Program-made: the position numbers and the translations under genes
Shown: piece by piece, positions 43,362 through 53,277 of the stretch
Position numbering within the stretch: the first letter of the stretch is position 1
Layout: every line of letters starts with the position of its first letter
NCBI GenBank assembly: GCA_030145195.1
Contig: JAQYVY010000024.1
Span: forward strand, 1 to 55,286
Origin: Desulfuromonadales bacterium
GTDB taxonomy: Bacteria; Desulfobacterota; Desulfuromonadia; Desulfuromonadales; BM103
Length of the DNA: 55,286 bases
Direction: 5' to 3'
The notes under the pieces: generated by a model
Seen by the model: only the letters and a program-made list of their open reading frames with translations
Database searches by the model: none
Told to the model about the DNA's origin: nothing

Positions 43362-43663
43362 CCGCGCATCCCGTTGAATTGGTCGGCAATCATGGTTTTC
43401 TTACGGCGCCACAGATAAACCACCATGGCCAAGGCCACCGCAACTTCGGCGGCGGTAATCGCCATCAGCAGGATGACGAACACCTGGCCGTCAGCCTGCT
43501 GCCAGTAGGCCGAGGCCGCAATAAAGACCAGCGACGCAGCATTCAGCATGATCTCGACCCCTATCAGAATCATGATGATCTGACGCCGGGCCAGGACACA
43601 CGTCAGGCCAAGGATAAAGAGCGCCGCGGCAAAAGCGAGCGCATGGCCGAAGGGAATCATCAT
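43358..43663 (-). CDS. nuoK: NADH-quinone oxidoreductase subunit K
   Basis: 101 residues, three membrane helices. Conserved Glu in the IGVEIMLNAA helix and in AITAAEVAVALAM, which belong to the proton path. Overlaps nuoJ (upstream) and nuoL (downstream) by 4 bp each. Confidence 0.95.
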   Translation of the reverse strand: MMIPFGHALAFAAALFILGLTCVLARRQIIMILIGVEIMLNAASLVFIAASAYWQQADGQVFVILLMAITAAEVAVALAMVVYLWRRKKTMIADQFNGMRG

Positions 43664-44169
43664 GACTCATCATCCTCCTTCGGTAAGGATCGTCCCAACA
43701 TGTAAGCCCCGATCGAAGCAAACAGCAGTTGGAAAGACACCACCTCAACCGCCAGGGCATAGCGCCCGAACAAGGCTTCACCAAGCTCCTGCGGGGCCAG
43801 GTAGTAGGTACCAATGATTTCGGTCGCTGCCGGGTCCTGAAAAATCAGCAGCAGAGTGCAAGCCATCAAGCTCGACGACAGCAGGACCAGCGGCCCCCAA
43901 CGGTGCCAGTTTGGACCTTCTGGAAGTTCTTGTGGCGCCAGGCCAAGCATCATGATGATAAAGAGGAACAGCACCATGATCGCGCCGGCATAGACGATGA
44001 CCTCCCAGGCCGCAACCAAAGGAGCGCCGAGCAGGTAGAACATCAGCGCCAGGGCGAAGAAACCGACCACCAGATAGATCACCGCGTGGACCGGATTACG
44101 CCGCGTGATGCAGAGCAAGGTCGCTGTCAGCATGATGAATCCGAGGATGTAAAATAGTAGTGACGCCAT
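43660..44169 (-). CDS. nuoJ: NADH-quinone oxidoreductase subunit J
   Basis: 169 residues, five membrane helices. The conserved VIVYAGAIMVLFLFIIMML helix, which contains the pi-bulge in known complexes, is intact. It begins after a 177-bp gap that carries palindromic filler. AAAAAGGG lies before the ATG. Confidence 0.95.
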   Translation of the reverse strand: MASLLFYILGFIMLTATLLCITRRNPVHAVIYLVVGFFALALMFYLLGAPLVAAWEVIVYAGAIMVLFLFIIMMLGLAPQELPEGPNWHRWGPLVLLSSSLMACTLLLIFQDPAATEIIGTYYLAPQELGEALFGRYALAVEVVSFQLLFASIGAYMLGRSLPKEDDES

Positions 44170-44199
44170 TTAAACCCTTTTTTCTACAAGCCGATAACA

Positions 44200-44340
44200 A
44201 ACAAAGGCTGAAATCGTTTAACGCAAAGGTGCAAAGGTTAAAAGAAAGCGCGCAAAGAGAACCTTTATAAAGATAGAAGCTTCACCCATTGCGTCTTTAC
44301 TGGCTTTTCTTAGCGTCATTGCGTTAGCTTTTTAGCTTAA
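44200..44340. repeat. Palindromic filler between nuoI and nuoJ
   Basis: Imperfect inverted sequences built on ACGCAAAGG (44221-44229, echoed by GTGCAAAGG) and TTGCGT (44289-44294, 44320-44325), ending TTAGCTTTTTAGCTTAA. The same style of filler is in the nuoF/nuoG and nuoBCD/nuoE gaps. Confidence 0.4.
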
Positions 44341-44346
44341 GACCTT

Positions 44347-44877
44347 TTATGGCATAAGGCTTTTCGGGTCCACCGGACCGTATTCATCCTCGTTGCCGCC
44401 GCGCTCATTGACCACGCCAATTCCGGAATGTTCGTAGAAATTATAAGTTTCGTCTTTACCGCAGCCATCAACCAGCAGGTCTTCCTTTTCGTGAACCAGC
44501 TTAAGAATATTGCGGTTGCAAATCTCGTAATCCGGGGTGGTCTGAATCGCCATGGTTGGACAGGCTTCGGTACAGAGCCCACAGAAGATACAACGCGAAA
44601 AATTCAGGCGAAACCAGGCCGCGTAACGGCGGCCATGCTCATCTTCAGCGGCCTGCATTGAAATGCAGTCGACGGGACAAGCGGCACTACAGAGATGACA
44701 AGCCACGCAACGCTCATTGCCATCAGGATCGCGGGTCAGGACGATTCGTGCCCGATAGCGCGGCGGTGGAATGCGTTTCTCCTCCGGATACTGAATTGTC
44801 ACCGGCTTCTTGAACAGATAGCCCAGAGTAATCCAGAAGGGTTGAAAAGTGCCTTTTATATCACGCCAGAGATTCAT
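44347..44877 (-). CDS. nuoI: NADH-quinone oxidoreductase subunit I
   Basis: 176 residues with two [4Fe-4S] motifs, CVACHLCSAACPVDC and CIFCGLCTEACP, which hold clusters N6a and N6b on the electron path to N2. The N-terminal region docks to the membrane arm. Normal length. Confidence 0.96.
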   Translation of the reverse strand: MNLWRDIKGTFQPFWITLGYLFKKPVTIQYPEEKRIPPPRYRARIVLTRDPDGNERCVACHLCSAACPVDCISMQAAEDEHGRRYAAWFRLNFSRCIFCGLCTEACPTMAIQTTPDYEICNRNILKLVHEKEDLLVDGCGKDETYNFYEHSGIGVVNERGGNEDEYGPVDPKSLMP

Positions 44878-44893
44878 GGTTTAATCTTCTACC

Positions 44894-45889
44894 TCAACCG
44901 TTCAAAGCCACAAGCACCGCACCGGTTATAACCACGTTCACCAACCCGAGCGGCAGCAGCACTTTCCAGCCGAAATGCATTAATTGATCGTAGCGCGGCC
45001 GTGGCATACTACCGCGCGCCCAGATAAACAGGAAGGCGACAAAAAGAACCTTCATGACAAACCAGACCACCGGCGGCAAAAAGGGCCCGTGCCAGCCGCC
45101 GAGAAAAAAGACCGTGGTCATGGCACCGATCACAATCAGACTGATATATTCACCGACGAAGAAGAGGCCGAAACGCATCCCTGAATATTCCGTGTGAAAA
45201 CCACCGACGATCTCATTTTCTGCTTCGGGCATGTCAAACGGGGTTCGCTTCGATTCGGCAGCAACGGCAATCATGAATATTATAAAGGCCAGCGGGTGGC
45301 GTAGCAGGTTAGGCCAATCAGCCTGGGACATGACGATCTCGGTTAGCGAGAAGGATTTAGCGGTCATAATAACGGGCACCAGCGCTAATCCCAGCGCCAG
45401 CTCGTAAGAGATCAGCTGGGCCATACTTCGGACCGCACCGATTAGCGAGTATTTTGAGTTGGAAGCCCAGCCGCCGAGCACCACGCCGTAAACGGCGAGT
45501 GAGGACAACCCGAAAATGTAGAGAACCCCGACGTTGAGGTCGCAGACGACCATCGGAATCTCACGTCCGAACAGGTGCAAAGGCGGCGCAAACGGCACCA
45601 CCGCGAAACTGAGCAGAGCGGTCAAGGCGGTCAGGCCCGGAGCAAACAGAAAGACCCACTTGTCAGCCCGATCGGGAATGAAGTCTTCCTTGGTGATCAG
45701 CTTGATGACATCGCACATCGGTTGGATCATACCACCAGGGCCGACCCGGTTCGGACCGTACCGCAGTTGCATGCGACCAAGGATTTTTCGCTCGGCCAAC
45801 ACCAGATAAGCCGCCATGCCGAGCACCACGCCGAAGATCAGCCCGAGCTTGACCAGGATGAGCAGCAGAGTGATCAACAGATCGTTCAT
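44894..45889 (-). CDS. nuoH: NADH-quinone oxidoreductase subunit H
   Basis: 331 residues, eight or so membrane helices. The quinone-channel subunit motifs LAERKILGRMQLRYGPNRVGP, the Glu/Asp-rich loop SKRTPFDMPEAENEIVGGFHTEYSGMRF (in pieces) and a terminal RGSMPRPRYDQLM are present. It starts at the ATG at 45889, overlapping the nuoG stop (ATGA). A longer frame to 46156 lies inside nuoG and is not real. Confidence 0.96.
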   Translation of the reverse strand: MNDLLITLLLILVKLGLIFGVVLGMAAYLVLAERKILGRMQLRYGPNRVGPGGMIQPMCDVIKLITKEDFIPDRADKWVFLFAPGLTALTALLSFAVVPFAPPLHLFGREIPMVVCDLNVGVLYIFGLSSLAVYGVVLGGWASNSKYSLIGAVRSMAQLISYELALGLALVPVIMTAKSFSLTEIVMSQADWPNLLRHPLAFIIFMIAVAAESKRTPFDMPEAENEIVGGFHTEYSGMRFGLFFVGEYISLIVIGAMTTVFFLGGWHGPFLPPVVWFVMKVLFVAFLFIWARGSMPRPRYDQLMHFGWKVLLPLGLVNVVITGAVLVALNG

Positions 45890-48288
45890 ACCTGCACCTC
45901 CCTTTCCAAGCGACAATCGAGCACACTTCCCGGCAGCATCCCCTCCAGGGCGGTATTCATCAACTGCGGCGCCATGACCTGTCCGGAAACCATCATTTCG
46001 TCGATTTTCACCACAACATGGCAGTGACCAAGATGGGTTATCAGCCGGGCGCGGTCTCCGGCGTTTAGACCCAGCTCCTTGGCCTGTTCGGGATGCAGAC
46101 AAACATACGGCTGCGGTTCCTGAGCGGCCAGCGGCGCTGACAGGTGCGCCAGCCAATGTGAACCAAGCGGGGCCGAAACCGCCAGCAAAGTCAGAGTGTC
46201 AGATGGGGTGCAGTGTGGCAGTTCGCTAGGTGGAGCAGGAGGCAATTGGCCGCTTCCGGACATACGGATCCCTGGCGTTTCCGGGGCAATGGCGGGCAGC
46301 TCGGTGAAACGTTGATCGGAGCTGGCCAGCCTTTGACGAATAGTCGCCAGGTCGCTTGCAGACTCAAGCAGCTGCGCGAGAATCAGCCAATCTTCTTCCG
46401 GTTCTGACCCTGGCGTTTGCAGAAAGAATTCACGCGGCGGGTGGTTACCCGCACCCGTCTGACTGATCGGCAAGCCCGGGTTGAGCACCGGCAGGAAGGC
46501 CTGCATACGGCCCTCGTTGTTGACGTAGCTTCCGGCCATTTCTGCACTGGCTCTTGCCGGCAGAAAGATATCGGCCCGCTGGGCGGCTAAGGTCGGGGTA
46601 GAGTCGATCGTCACCAGCAATTCCAGGTGACCGAGCGCGGCCTGGGCGCGGGCGGGTGCCATCGCTTCGCGAAAAGGGTCGCTGGAGAGACAGACCAGCG
46701 CATGGATACGGCCTTCCTGGATAGCGTCCAGCACGGTATCAAAGTCGTCGGCAGCGCCAGTCAACATGGCCCCACCGTAGCTGTTTGGTCCAGACAGCAA
46801 GACCATCGCACCAACCGGTCGTTCCGGCGTAGAAAGTTTTGTGGCTGCGGCACACAGGGCCGTGACCCCGGCCTCGGCCAACAAGTCGGCAGCGCCGATC
46901 AGAATCGGTTGCCGAGCACTTTCCAACTGCGCGGCCAGACCGTCGAGCACCGAACGCTCCTGACGGCTGAACGCACTCAGGTCTTTCTGGCTCAGTGCTT
47001 TCAGTACTTCGGGTAGTCGCCCTGAGGCTAGCGGCAGTCGCGTTGCGGAGCAAGGGAGTTTCACCGAGCGCGGATCAATCACCACCACTTGGGCTCCATT
47101 GCGCGCTGCCTGCCGAATTGCCAGTGCCAGCATCGGTCCTTCGGCCAACGGGTCAGCCCCACAGAGCACAATAAGGTCGCTTTGGCGAACATCTTCCAGG
47201 CTGCGGGCATGCTCGCCAAGGCGGGCTGCCAGCACACGGGCCGCACGATCCCGACCCTGGTGCGCCTCGAAAACCAGATGCGGCGACCCGACCTGGGTGG
47301 CCCATTCCCGGAGCAGGGCGTTGGCTTCAAAACTGGCTCGCGATGAGCCGAGGAAGGCAACTGCCGCGGGACCATGTTTTTGCACCAGATCCTGAACCCG
47401 GGTGCGAACCGCCGCCAGCGTCTCAGCCATACTTGCTGGCTGACCGTCGATGCGCGGTTCCCGTGGGCGCTCGGGATGATTGACGTGATCGTAGCCGAAA
47501 CGACCACGATCGCAGATAAAGAAACCATTGGTGGTTTCGTTGACTCCGGCTCGAATCCGTTGCAGCTCGCGATAACGACCGCCAGGGATCACGGCGCAGC
47601 CAAGACTGCAATGCGGACAGATCGACGGCGCTTCCTGAAGATCCCAGGAGCGCGACTTAAAGCGGAAAGGTTTGTTGGTCAAAACCCCGGTGGGGCAGGC
47701 GTCGATAATATTTCCCGCAAAGAAACTCTCCAGCGGGCCCTCTTCAACCCGGCCAAAAAAGACCCGGTTGCGCGAACCGAACACGCCATAATCTTCGCCG
47801 CCGCAATAGTCACGATAGGTCCGCACACAGCGATAGCAGGTAATGCAACGATTCATCTCCTGCTGCACGAACGGGCCCAAATCCTGATTGGTGAAAGTGC
47901 ACTTTGGCCCGGTATAGCGCCGAACCGCGTGACCGCCAGCGACAGTCATTTCCTGGAGCTGACATTCACCGCCCTCATCGCAGACCGGACAATCGTGCGG
48001 ATGGTTGGTCATAGCCCATTCGATGACGTGCTCGCGCAGCTCAACCGCTTCAGGATCGTTGGTCGCAATCACCATTCCGTCCTGAGCCGGGATCATGCAG
48101 GCCATCTGCACACCGGAGACCGGACCTTCCAAAAACATCATCGCGCAGAGACGACAAGAACCGACCGCGCCCAAAGCCTTGTGATAGCAGAAATGGGGGA
48201 TGACGATATCAAGTTTACGCGCCGCCTCAAGGACATTGGTCCCCTCGGGCACGGTGACTTCAAGATTGTCGATAATCAGTTTCGGCAT
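45886..48288 (-). CDS. nuoG: NADH-quinone oxidoreductase subunit G
   Basis: 800 residues. N-terminal [2Fe-2S] ligands C34, C45, C48, C64. Then the His-Cys3 [4Fe-4S] motif HPHDCPVCDEGGECQLQ, a further cluster CITCYRCVRTYRDYC...CPTG, and the CPHCSLGC...C set of the extra N7 cluster. The rest is a molybdopterin-oxidoreductase-like domain with no cofactor role in NuoG. This resembles the larger, N7-containing NuoG type. No strong ribosome site is seen before the ATG at 48288, which follows a 187-bp gap. Confidence 0.95.
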   Translation of the reverse strand: MPKLIIDNLEVTVPEGTNVLEAARKLDIVIPHFCYHKALGAVGSCRLCAMMFLEGPVSGVQMACMIPAQDGMVIATNDPEAVELREHVIEWAMTNHPHDCPVCDEGGECQLQEMTVAGGHAVRRYTGPKCTFTNQDLGPFVQQEMNRCITCYRCVRTYRDYCGGEDYGVFGSRNRVFFGRVEEGPLESFFAGNIIDACPTGVLTNKPFRFKSRSWDLQEAPSICPHCSLGCAVIPGGRYRELQRIRAGVNETTNGFFICDRGRFGYDHVNHPERPREPRIDGQPASMAETLAAVRTRVQDLVQKHGPAAVAFLGSSRASFEANALLREWATQVGSPHLVFEAHQGRDRAARVLAARLGEHARSLEDVRQSDLIVLCGADPLAEGPMLALAIRQAARNGAQVVVIDPRSVKLPCSATRLPLASGRLPEVLKALSQKDLSAFSRQERSVLDGLAAQLESARQPILIGAADLLAEAGVTALCAAATKLSTPERPVGAMVLLSGPNSYGGAMLTGAADDFDTVLDAIQEGRIHALVCLSSDPFREAMAPARAQAALGHLELLVTIDSTPTLAAQRADIFLPARASAEMAGSYVNNEGRMQAFLPVLNPGLPISQTGAGNHPPREFFLQTPGSEPEEDWLILAQLLESASDLATIRQRLASSDQRFTELPAIAPETPGIRMSGSGQLPPAPPSELPHCTPSDTLTLLAVSAPLGSHWLAHLSAPLAAQEPQPYVCLHPEQAKELGLNAGDRARLITHLGHCHVVVKIDEMMVSGQVMAPQLMNTALEGMLPGSVLDCRLEREVQV

Positions 48289-48303
48289 AGTTAAATAGAG
48301 GTT

Positions 48304-48465
48304 GCCACCAAGACACTAAGGCTCAAAGAAAAACCAGCTAGCCCATTATGTCTGAATGTTTCTCCCTTTTCCTCTCCACAACGAATGAAGCCCTGAAACT
48401 TATGGCAAAACAAGACAGTTACCGGTAAAGGTTTACACCTCTTCGCGTCTTCGTGACCTGGTGGC
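48304..48465. repeat. Palindromic filler between nuoF and nuoG
   Basis: GCCACCAAGACACTAAGG (48304-48321) at one end and CTTCGCGTCTTCGTGACCTG/GTGGC (48441-48465) at the other form an imperfect long inverted repeat anchored by GCCACC/GGTGGC. It is similar to the gap at 50263-50324. Confidence 0.45.
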
Positions 48466-48475
48466 TGTCTGGTGT

Positions 48476-49747
48476 TCAAACAAAAGGACAACACCCTTTT
48501 CGGATATGATCCTTGATTTCATCTTCAAAGAGTCGCAACAGCGCTTCTACCGGGCCCATGGCCCCTTCCGCCAGAGCACAAAAGGAACGGCCCTTGATGT
48601 TGCGCACCTGACCATGCAGCATGGCCAGGTGGTCTTCAGTGCCTTGACCGTTTTCAATCTGATCAAGCAACCAGGAAATAGTTGCCAGACCATCACGGCA
48701 GGGGGTGCACCAACCACAGCTCTCACGCGCAAAAAACTGGTTGAGATTGCGCGTCACAGCCACCATACAGGTGTTTTCATCGAAGACGGTGACTCCCGCT
48801 GTGCCGAGGCGGCTTTCCACCTCTTCGAGCGGATCGAAATCCATCATAAGGTCAAGATGTTCTGCGGTCAGATATGGGGTTGATGCCCCGCCGGGCAAGC
48901 AAGCCTTGAACTTTTTACCGCCACGCACGCCACCGCCGAAATCTTCCACCACTTCGCGCAAGGTGATGCCGAGCGGTAATTCGAAACATTCGTTGCAGTT
49001 GAGGTGACCAGAAAGGCCAAACAACTTGGTCCCGGCGCTTTCAACATTCAACGCCAGTTCTTGAAACCATAATTTACCGTGAGTCAGAATGTGTGGCACG
49101 TTGGCTAGCGTTTCGACATTATTGACATTGGTTGGGCGACTGAACAGGCCACGTTGCGCTGGAAACGGCGGTTTCGAGCGCGGGTTGGGTCGACGCCCCT
49201 CGAGGCCGTTCAGCAAAGCCGTTTCCTCGCCTAAAATGTAGCGTCCGGCGCTGCGATGAACGTGCAGTTCCACGTCGAAGCCAGTACCAAGGATATGCCG
49301 CCCCAGGTAGCCGGCTGCAGTCGCTTCGGCAATTGCTCGCTCCACCCGCTGTGAACACTCTTCATAGGCATAGCGTAAAAAGATATAGCCGACCGAGGTT
49401 TGCAGTGCATAGGCTGCGATCGCCATCCCCTCCACCAGTTGGTGCGGGTCGGCCAGCAGCAGCTGGCAGTCTTTGTAGGTCCCCGGCTCCATTTCGTCGC
49501 CGTTACAGACCAGATACTTGTCTCCCGGCTGGTCGGCTGGAAAAAAAGACCACTTGAGGCCGGTTGGAAAGCCCGCGCCACCACGGCCGCGCAGACCAGA
49601 ACCTTTGACGAGGTTGCAGACTTCCTCCGGGCTCATTTTCAAGGCGGCGCGCAATCCCAGGTAGCCGCCAGTCTTCTCGTACTCGGGCAGAAGGATCGTC
49701 TCACCCGGCCGGCGATTTTTGAATAGAACTTGTGGATAGGGGTTCAT
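48476..49747 (-). CDS. nuoF: NADH-quinone oxidoreductase subunit F
   Basis: 423 residues, the NADH- and FMN-binding subunit. GRGGAGFPTGLKW is the nucleotide loop, AGRYILGEETALLNGLEG and RRPNPRSKPPFP follow, and the C-terminal [4Fe-4S] N3 site is ESCGWCTPCRDG plus a later Cys in GRSFCALAEGA. The wording (AGRYI, RRxNPRSKPPFP) is nearer to the E. coli-type enzyme than to mitochondrial-type NuoF. It starts 3 bp after the nuoE stop. Confidence 0.96.
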   Translation of the reverse strand: MNPYPQVLFKNRRPGETILLPEYEKTGGYLGLRAALKMSPEEVCNLVKGSGLRGRGGAGFPTGLKWSFFPADQPGDKYLVCNGDEMEPGTYKDCQLLLADPHQLVEGMAIAAYALQTSVGYIFLRYAYEECSQRVERAIAEATAAGYLGRHILGTGFDVELHVHRSAGRYILGEETALLNGLEGRRPNPRSKPPFPAQRGLFSRPTNVNNVETLANVPHILTHGKLWFQELALNVESAGTKLFGLSGHLNCNECFELPLGITLREVVEDFGGGVRGGKKFKACLPGGASTPYLTAEHLDLMMDFDPLEEVESRLGTAGVTVFDENTCMVAVTRNLNQFFARESCGWCTPCRDGLATISWLLDQIENGQGTEDHLAMLHGQVRNIKGRSFCALAEGAMGPVEALLRLFEDEIKDHIRKGCCPFV

Positions 49748-49750
49748 TCG

Positions 49751-50245
49751 CTAATCATCGGCCGCGATTGCGGCACGCTCCTTTTGCAAAAGAGCATCAA
49801 TCTTTTCCGGGGTCAGGTGGCCGTAAGTGGTCAGGCCGATCATCATCGCCGGAGCATCACCACAGGCACCGAGACAGCAGGTCGGTAGCAGGGTAAAATT
49901 CCCGTCGGCGGTGGTTTGGCCGAGATTGATGCCAAGGGTTTTTTGCAGGTGCTCGGTGATCATCTCGGCACCGAGCGACCAGCAGCAGACTGAATCACAG
50001 ACGTGAATCACTCGCCGACCAACTGGCCGACGAAAAATCTTGTCGTAAAAAGTTGCAATGCCCTCCACCTCAACCGGCGACACACCCAAAACTTCGGCGG
50101 TCAAAGTCACCCCGGCGTCTGGCACCCAGTTATGATGCGACTGAATCGCCCGCAACACATCAACAATCAACTCATGGGGATGAGCCATTGCTGTGGCTTT
50201 GGCTTTGAAACTGTCGATCTGATTTTGTGGTAAAAGGTCGTTCAT
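49751..50245 (-). CDS. nuoE: NADH-quinone oxidoreductase subunit E
   Basis: 164 residues. The thioredoxin-like [2Fe-2S] domain carries CDSVCCW and LPTCCLGACGDAP, ligands of cluster N1a. Works with NuoF in the NADH dehydrogenase module. It is preceded by a 90-bp gap with an inverted repeat. Confidence 0.95.
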   Translation of the reverse strand: MNDLLPQNQIDSFKAKATAMAHPHELIVDVLRAIQSHHNWVPDAGVTLTAEVLGVSPVEVEGIATFYDKIFRRPVGRRVIHVCDSVCCWSLGAEMITEHLQKTLGINLGQTTADGNFTLLPTCCLGACGDAPAMMIGLTTYGHLTPEKIDALLQKERAAIAADD

Positions 50246-50262
50246 AAAACCTGCAATCAGCT

Positions 50263-50324
50263 ACTAAGGCACCAAGACAGAAAGAACCCGGTGTTTTCCC
50301 TTGGTGTCTTTAGTGTCTTGGTGG
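50263..50324. repeat. Inverted repeat between nuoBCD and nuoE
   Basis: CACCAAGACA (50270-50279) is exactly complementary to TGTCTTGGTG (50314-50323), with a second partial copy TTGGTGTCTT (50301-50310) inside. Could be a processing or stability element. Confidence 0.55.
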
Positions 50325-50335
50325 CAAAAAAATAG

Positions 50336-52726
50336 TCATCGATCCAAATCAGCCAAAATAAAGTCAATCGCGCCCAATACCATAATCAAATCCGCAACCG
50401 CCCAGCCCTTGGTGATTTTCGGGAAGACCTGCATATGGGCAAAGCTCGGGGTTCGAATGCGCAGCCGGTAGGGTGTGTTGTCGCCATCGCTGACCACATA
50501 GTAACCGCACTCACCCTTGCTCGACTCAATCCCGCGGTAGCACTCGCCGCGAGGTGGGGCCATGCCGCGGGTCACATTCATGAAATGATGGATCAGGCTT
50601 TCAATGTCCTTCTTACCCGCATTCCGCTCTGGATAGGCGTAACGAAAATCACTGGTCACGTAAGGACCGTCAGGCATATCAGCGGCGGCCTGCTTAACGA
50701 TGCGCAAGCTCTGGCGCATTTCGTTGAGTCGCACCAGATAACGGGCGAAACTGCAGCCGCCCGTCTCGGTCGGGATGTCGAAATCAAACCGCTCATAACC
50801 GGAATAAGGCATCTTCTTACGCAAATCCCAGTCAATGCCGCAGGCCCGTAGGTTAGCTCCAGACATCCCCCAGTCGATCGCCTCGTCGAGAGTGGTCACG
50901 CCGATCCCCTCAGTCCGCATGCGGAAGATTGGTCCGTCGGTCAGCATCTTGTCGAGTTCATCAATACGCTCGGCAAAATCGCGGGTAAAAATATCGACCG
51001 TGGTCTTCCAGCCATCAGGCAAATCCATGGGCAAGCCACCGATACGGAACCAGGCCGGATGCATCCGGCCACCGGTGATTTCTTCGATGATGTCAAAGAT
51101 CTTCTCGCGCGATTCGAAGGTGTAGAAGACCGGCGTCATCGCGCCGACATCATGAGCGAAGGTGCCAAGCCAGACCAGGTGATTGGAAAGACGGAACAGC
51201 TCGCAGAGCATAACCCGGATCACCTGGGCCCGCTCCGGCACTTCCACGCCGAGCATAGTTTCAAGCGGCAGCAGGTAGGCTAGATTGTTCTGTACCCCGG
51301 AGAGGTAGTCAATCCGATCAGTGTAAGGGATGAACTGGTTCCAGTGCTGGCGCTCGGCAATCTTTTCGGCGCCGCGATGATGGTAACCGAGATCGACGTC
51401 AACATCCTGGACTTCCTCACCGTTCAGTTTTGCGACCAGACGCAAGACCCCATGCGTCCCGGGATGGTGTGGCCCGAGGTTGAGCACCATGGTTTCATCG
51501 TCGACCCGTTCCATTTCCGAGCCACCGAAGAAGCTTTCGGCATCGCGCGGCACCATCTTCATGGCCGCTTCTGGAGTGAAGGGTGCCATCTCAGTGGCGC
51601 GGGAGACATGGTCCTTGCGCAGCGGGTGTCCTTCCCAATCGTGGGGCATAAGAATGCGGCGCTGGTCAGGGTGGCCCTTGAAGTTGATGCCGAACATGTC
51701 GTAGACCTCGCGCTCGTACCAGTTGGCGGTGGTCCAGACATTAGTCATGGTCGGTGCAGTCGGTTGCTCACCTTGGAGCGGCACCTTAACCCGCAGATAT
51801 CCTGGATCTTCGAAAGAAAGCAGATGGTAAACCAGCGTGAAATCGTGATCGGGACGTTGGTGGCGGGCGCGCTCGTCAATGGCGGTCAGGTCTTCCAGAC
51901 GCTGGTAACGCTTCGGTGCATTCTCCTTGAGGAAGCGGAGCAGCTCCGGAGCCGTTTCCGGATCGGTCCAGAAGGTCGGCATATCAGCGCCCTTGGCATC
52001 TTCCCGGATCCGTTCACCGAAATTTTCATGCAAGGCTTTGCGCAAATCGGGTGTCGAGGTGACAAACTCAACCCGTGGCTGTGCTGGACGCCAGATTTCG
52101 GCAACGCGGCTCCCCCAAAATTTGGGCGACTGCAGCGAGGTGCCGCGATTCGGGCTATTGCCATAACCGGGTCCGCGGGTATCACGGCTCTTGGTTACCC
52201 CGTCGACCAGTAGCGGCAGGCTGGTGCCTTCACAGCCGCCTGTCATACCGAGAACCTTGCGCGCCGGGCTCTCTTCATTGGCAATCTTCTCCTGCAACAT
52301 CAGCAGTCCTTGCAGGAAGGCTTCCGGGCGCGGCGGACAACCGGGCACGTAAACATCGACCGGCAGCACCTGATTGACACCCTGCATAACGCTGTAAACA
52401 TCGTACATGCCGCCAGAGTTGGCGCAGCTGCCCATGGCCATGACCCATTTGGGATTCGCCATCTGCTCGTAGACCCGCAACATGCTCGCCCCCATCTTCT
52501 TGAAGGGCGTGCCAGAGATGATCATCAAATCCGCTTCACGCGGCGTACTGCGCAACACCTCGGCACCAAAGCGGGCAATATCATAGCGCGGCGTCATGCT
52601 GGCCATCATCTCGACAAAGCAACATGACAGACCAAAAAACATGGGCCAGAGGCTATTCTTGCGACCCCAGTTGATGGCGTCATCAAGGGTGGTGAGGATC
52701 ACATTTGGTGGCAACTCTTCACTCAC
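50336..52726 (-). CDS. nuoBCD: NADH-quinone oxidoreductase fused subunits B, C and D
   Basis: A single 796-residue frame. Residues about 1-170 are NuoB with cluster N2 ligands C35, C36, C101 and C130. About 215-405 are NuoC ([37 protein letters not shown]). About 415-796 are NuoD ([29 protein letters not shown], ending with [12 protein letters not shown]). NuoCD is fused in E. coli, and here B is joined as well through a linker of about 45 residues (171-215). It starts at 52726, overlapping nuoA by 4 bp. The fusion fixes the ratio of the three subunits around the quinone site. Confidence 0.96.
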   Translation of the reverse strand: MSEELPPNVILTTLDDAINWGRKNSLWPMFFGLSCCFVEMMASMTPRYDIARFGAEVLRSTPREADLMIISGTPFKKMGASMLRVYEQMANPKWVMAMGSCANSGGMYDVYSVMQGVNQVLPVDVYVPGCPPRPEAFLQGLLMLQEKIANEESPARKVLGMTGGCEGTSLPLLVDGVTKSRDTRGPGYGNSPNRGTSLQSPKFWGSRVAEIWRPAQPRVEFVTSTPDLRKALHENFGERIREDAKGADMPTFWTDPETAPELLRFLKENAPKRYQRLEDLTAIDERARHQRPDHDFTLVYHLLSFEDPGYLRVKVPLQGEQPTAPTMTNVWTTANWYEREVYDMFGINFKGHPDQRRILMPHDWEGHPLRKDHVSRATEMAPFTPEAAMKMVPRDAESFFGGSEMERVDDETMVLNLGPHHPGTHGVLRLVAKLNGEEVQDVDVDLGYHHRGAEKIAERQHWNQFIPYTDRIDYLSGVQNNLAYLLPLETMLGVEVPERAQVIRVMLCELFRLSNHLVWLGTFAHDVGAMTPVFYTFESREKIFDIIEEITGGRMHPAWFRIGGLPMDLPDGWKTTVDIFTRDFAERIDELDKMLTDGPIFRMRTEGIGVTTLDEAIDWGMSGANLRACGIDWDLRKKMPYSGYERFDFDIPTETGGCSFARYLVRLNEMRQSLRIVKQAAADMPDGPYVTSDFRYAYPERNAGKKDIESLIHHFMNVTRGMAPPRGECYRGIESSKGECGYYVVSDGDNTPYRLRIRTPSFAHMQVFPKITKGWAVADLIMVLGAIDFILADLDR

Positions 52727-53169
52727 TGGACACTCCGTTCCACCTTGCGTTTTTCATGCTGCATCCGAGGACCCCAGTTGAGGCCGCCGGTCTTCCAGAG
52801 ATGGACCAGACCGAGAGAGAGGATAAAGATAAAGAAGCAGACATGGGCAAAACCGGGCCAGCCGAGCCGGTCGTAAGCGACCGCCCAGGACGAGACAAAA
52901 ATCACTTCGACATCAAAGATGACAAAAAAGATAGCGACCAGATAGAAGGGGACAGGACCTTTTAGGCGGGCGTTGTCGAGCGGATAGATTCCCGATTCGT
53001 AAGGTTCCTGTTTTTGTTGTGTACGGGTACGATGACCGAGCCCCCAAGAGAGCAGCAGCAAGACACCGATCAGAAAGACCGCAATGGCGACATAGATCCC
53101 GAGAGCCAGATAGGCCTCCGGGCTCGGTGGCACCGCCGTTATTGATGTCGAGGTGGTTGCAGGTAACAT
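52723..53169 (-). CDS. nuoA: NADH-quinone oxidoreductase subunit A
   Basis: 148 residues, three membrane helices. The conserved loop [20 protein letters not shown] and the helix [15 protein letters not shown] (Asp/Glu pair) identify it. First gene of the operon, so the promoter must lie in or above the 108-bp gap to rnhA. There is a small AGTAT/ATACT dyad near 53232-53247 but no convincing -35/-10. Confidence 0.95.
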   Translation of the reverse strand: MLPATTSTSITAVPPSPEAYLALGIYVAIAVFLIGVLLLLSWGLGHRTRTQQKQEPYESGIYPLDNARLKGPVPFYLVAIFFVIFDVEVIFVSSWAVAYDRLGWPGFAHVCFFIFILSLGLVHLWKTGGLNWGPRMQHEKRKVERSVQ

Positions 53170-53277
53170 AACCCATAAGCTGAATCGATCCGACAGTCGT
53201 CAGATCAGCTTTCAGTCTCCCATAAGTATCGAATCATACTGGCACAAAACTGCCCAATCTATACCCTAAGCAGGCGT

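Noticed and set aside
47374-48294. 306-codon frame antisense to nuoG
   Set aside because: Lies exactly opposite well-conserved iron-sulfur motifs of nuoG. No ribosome site.
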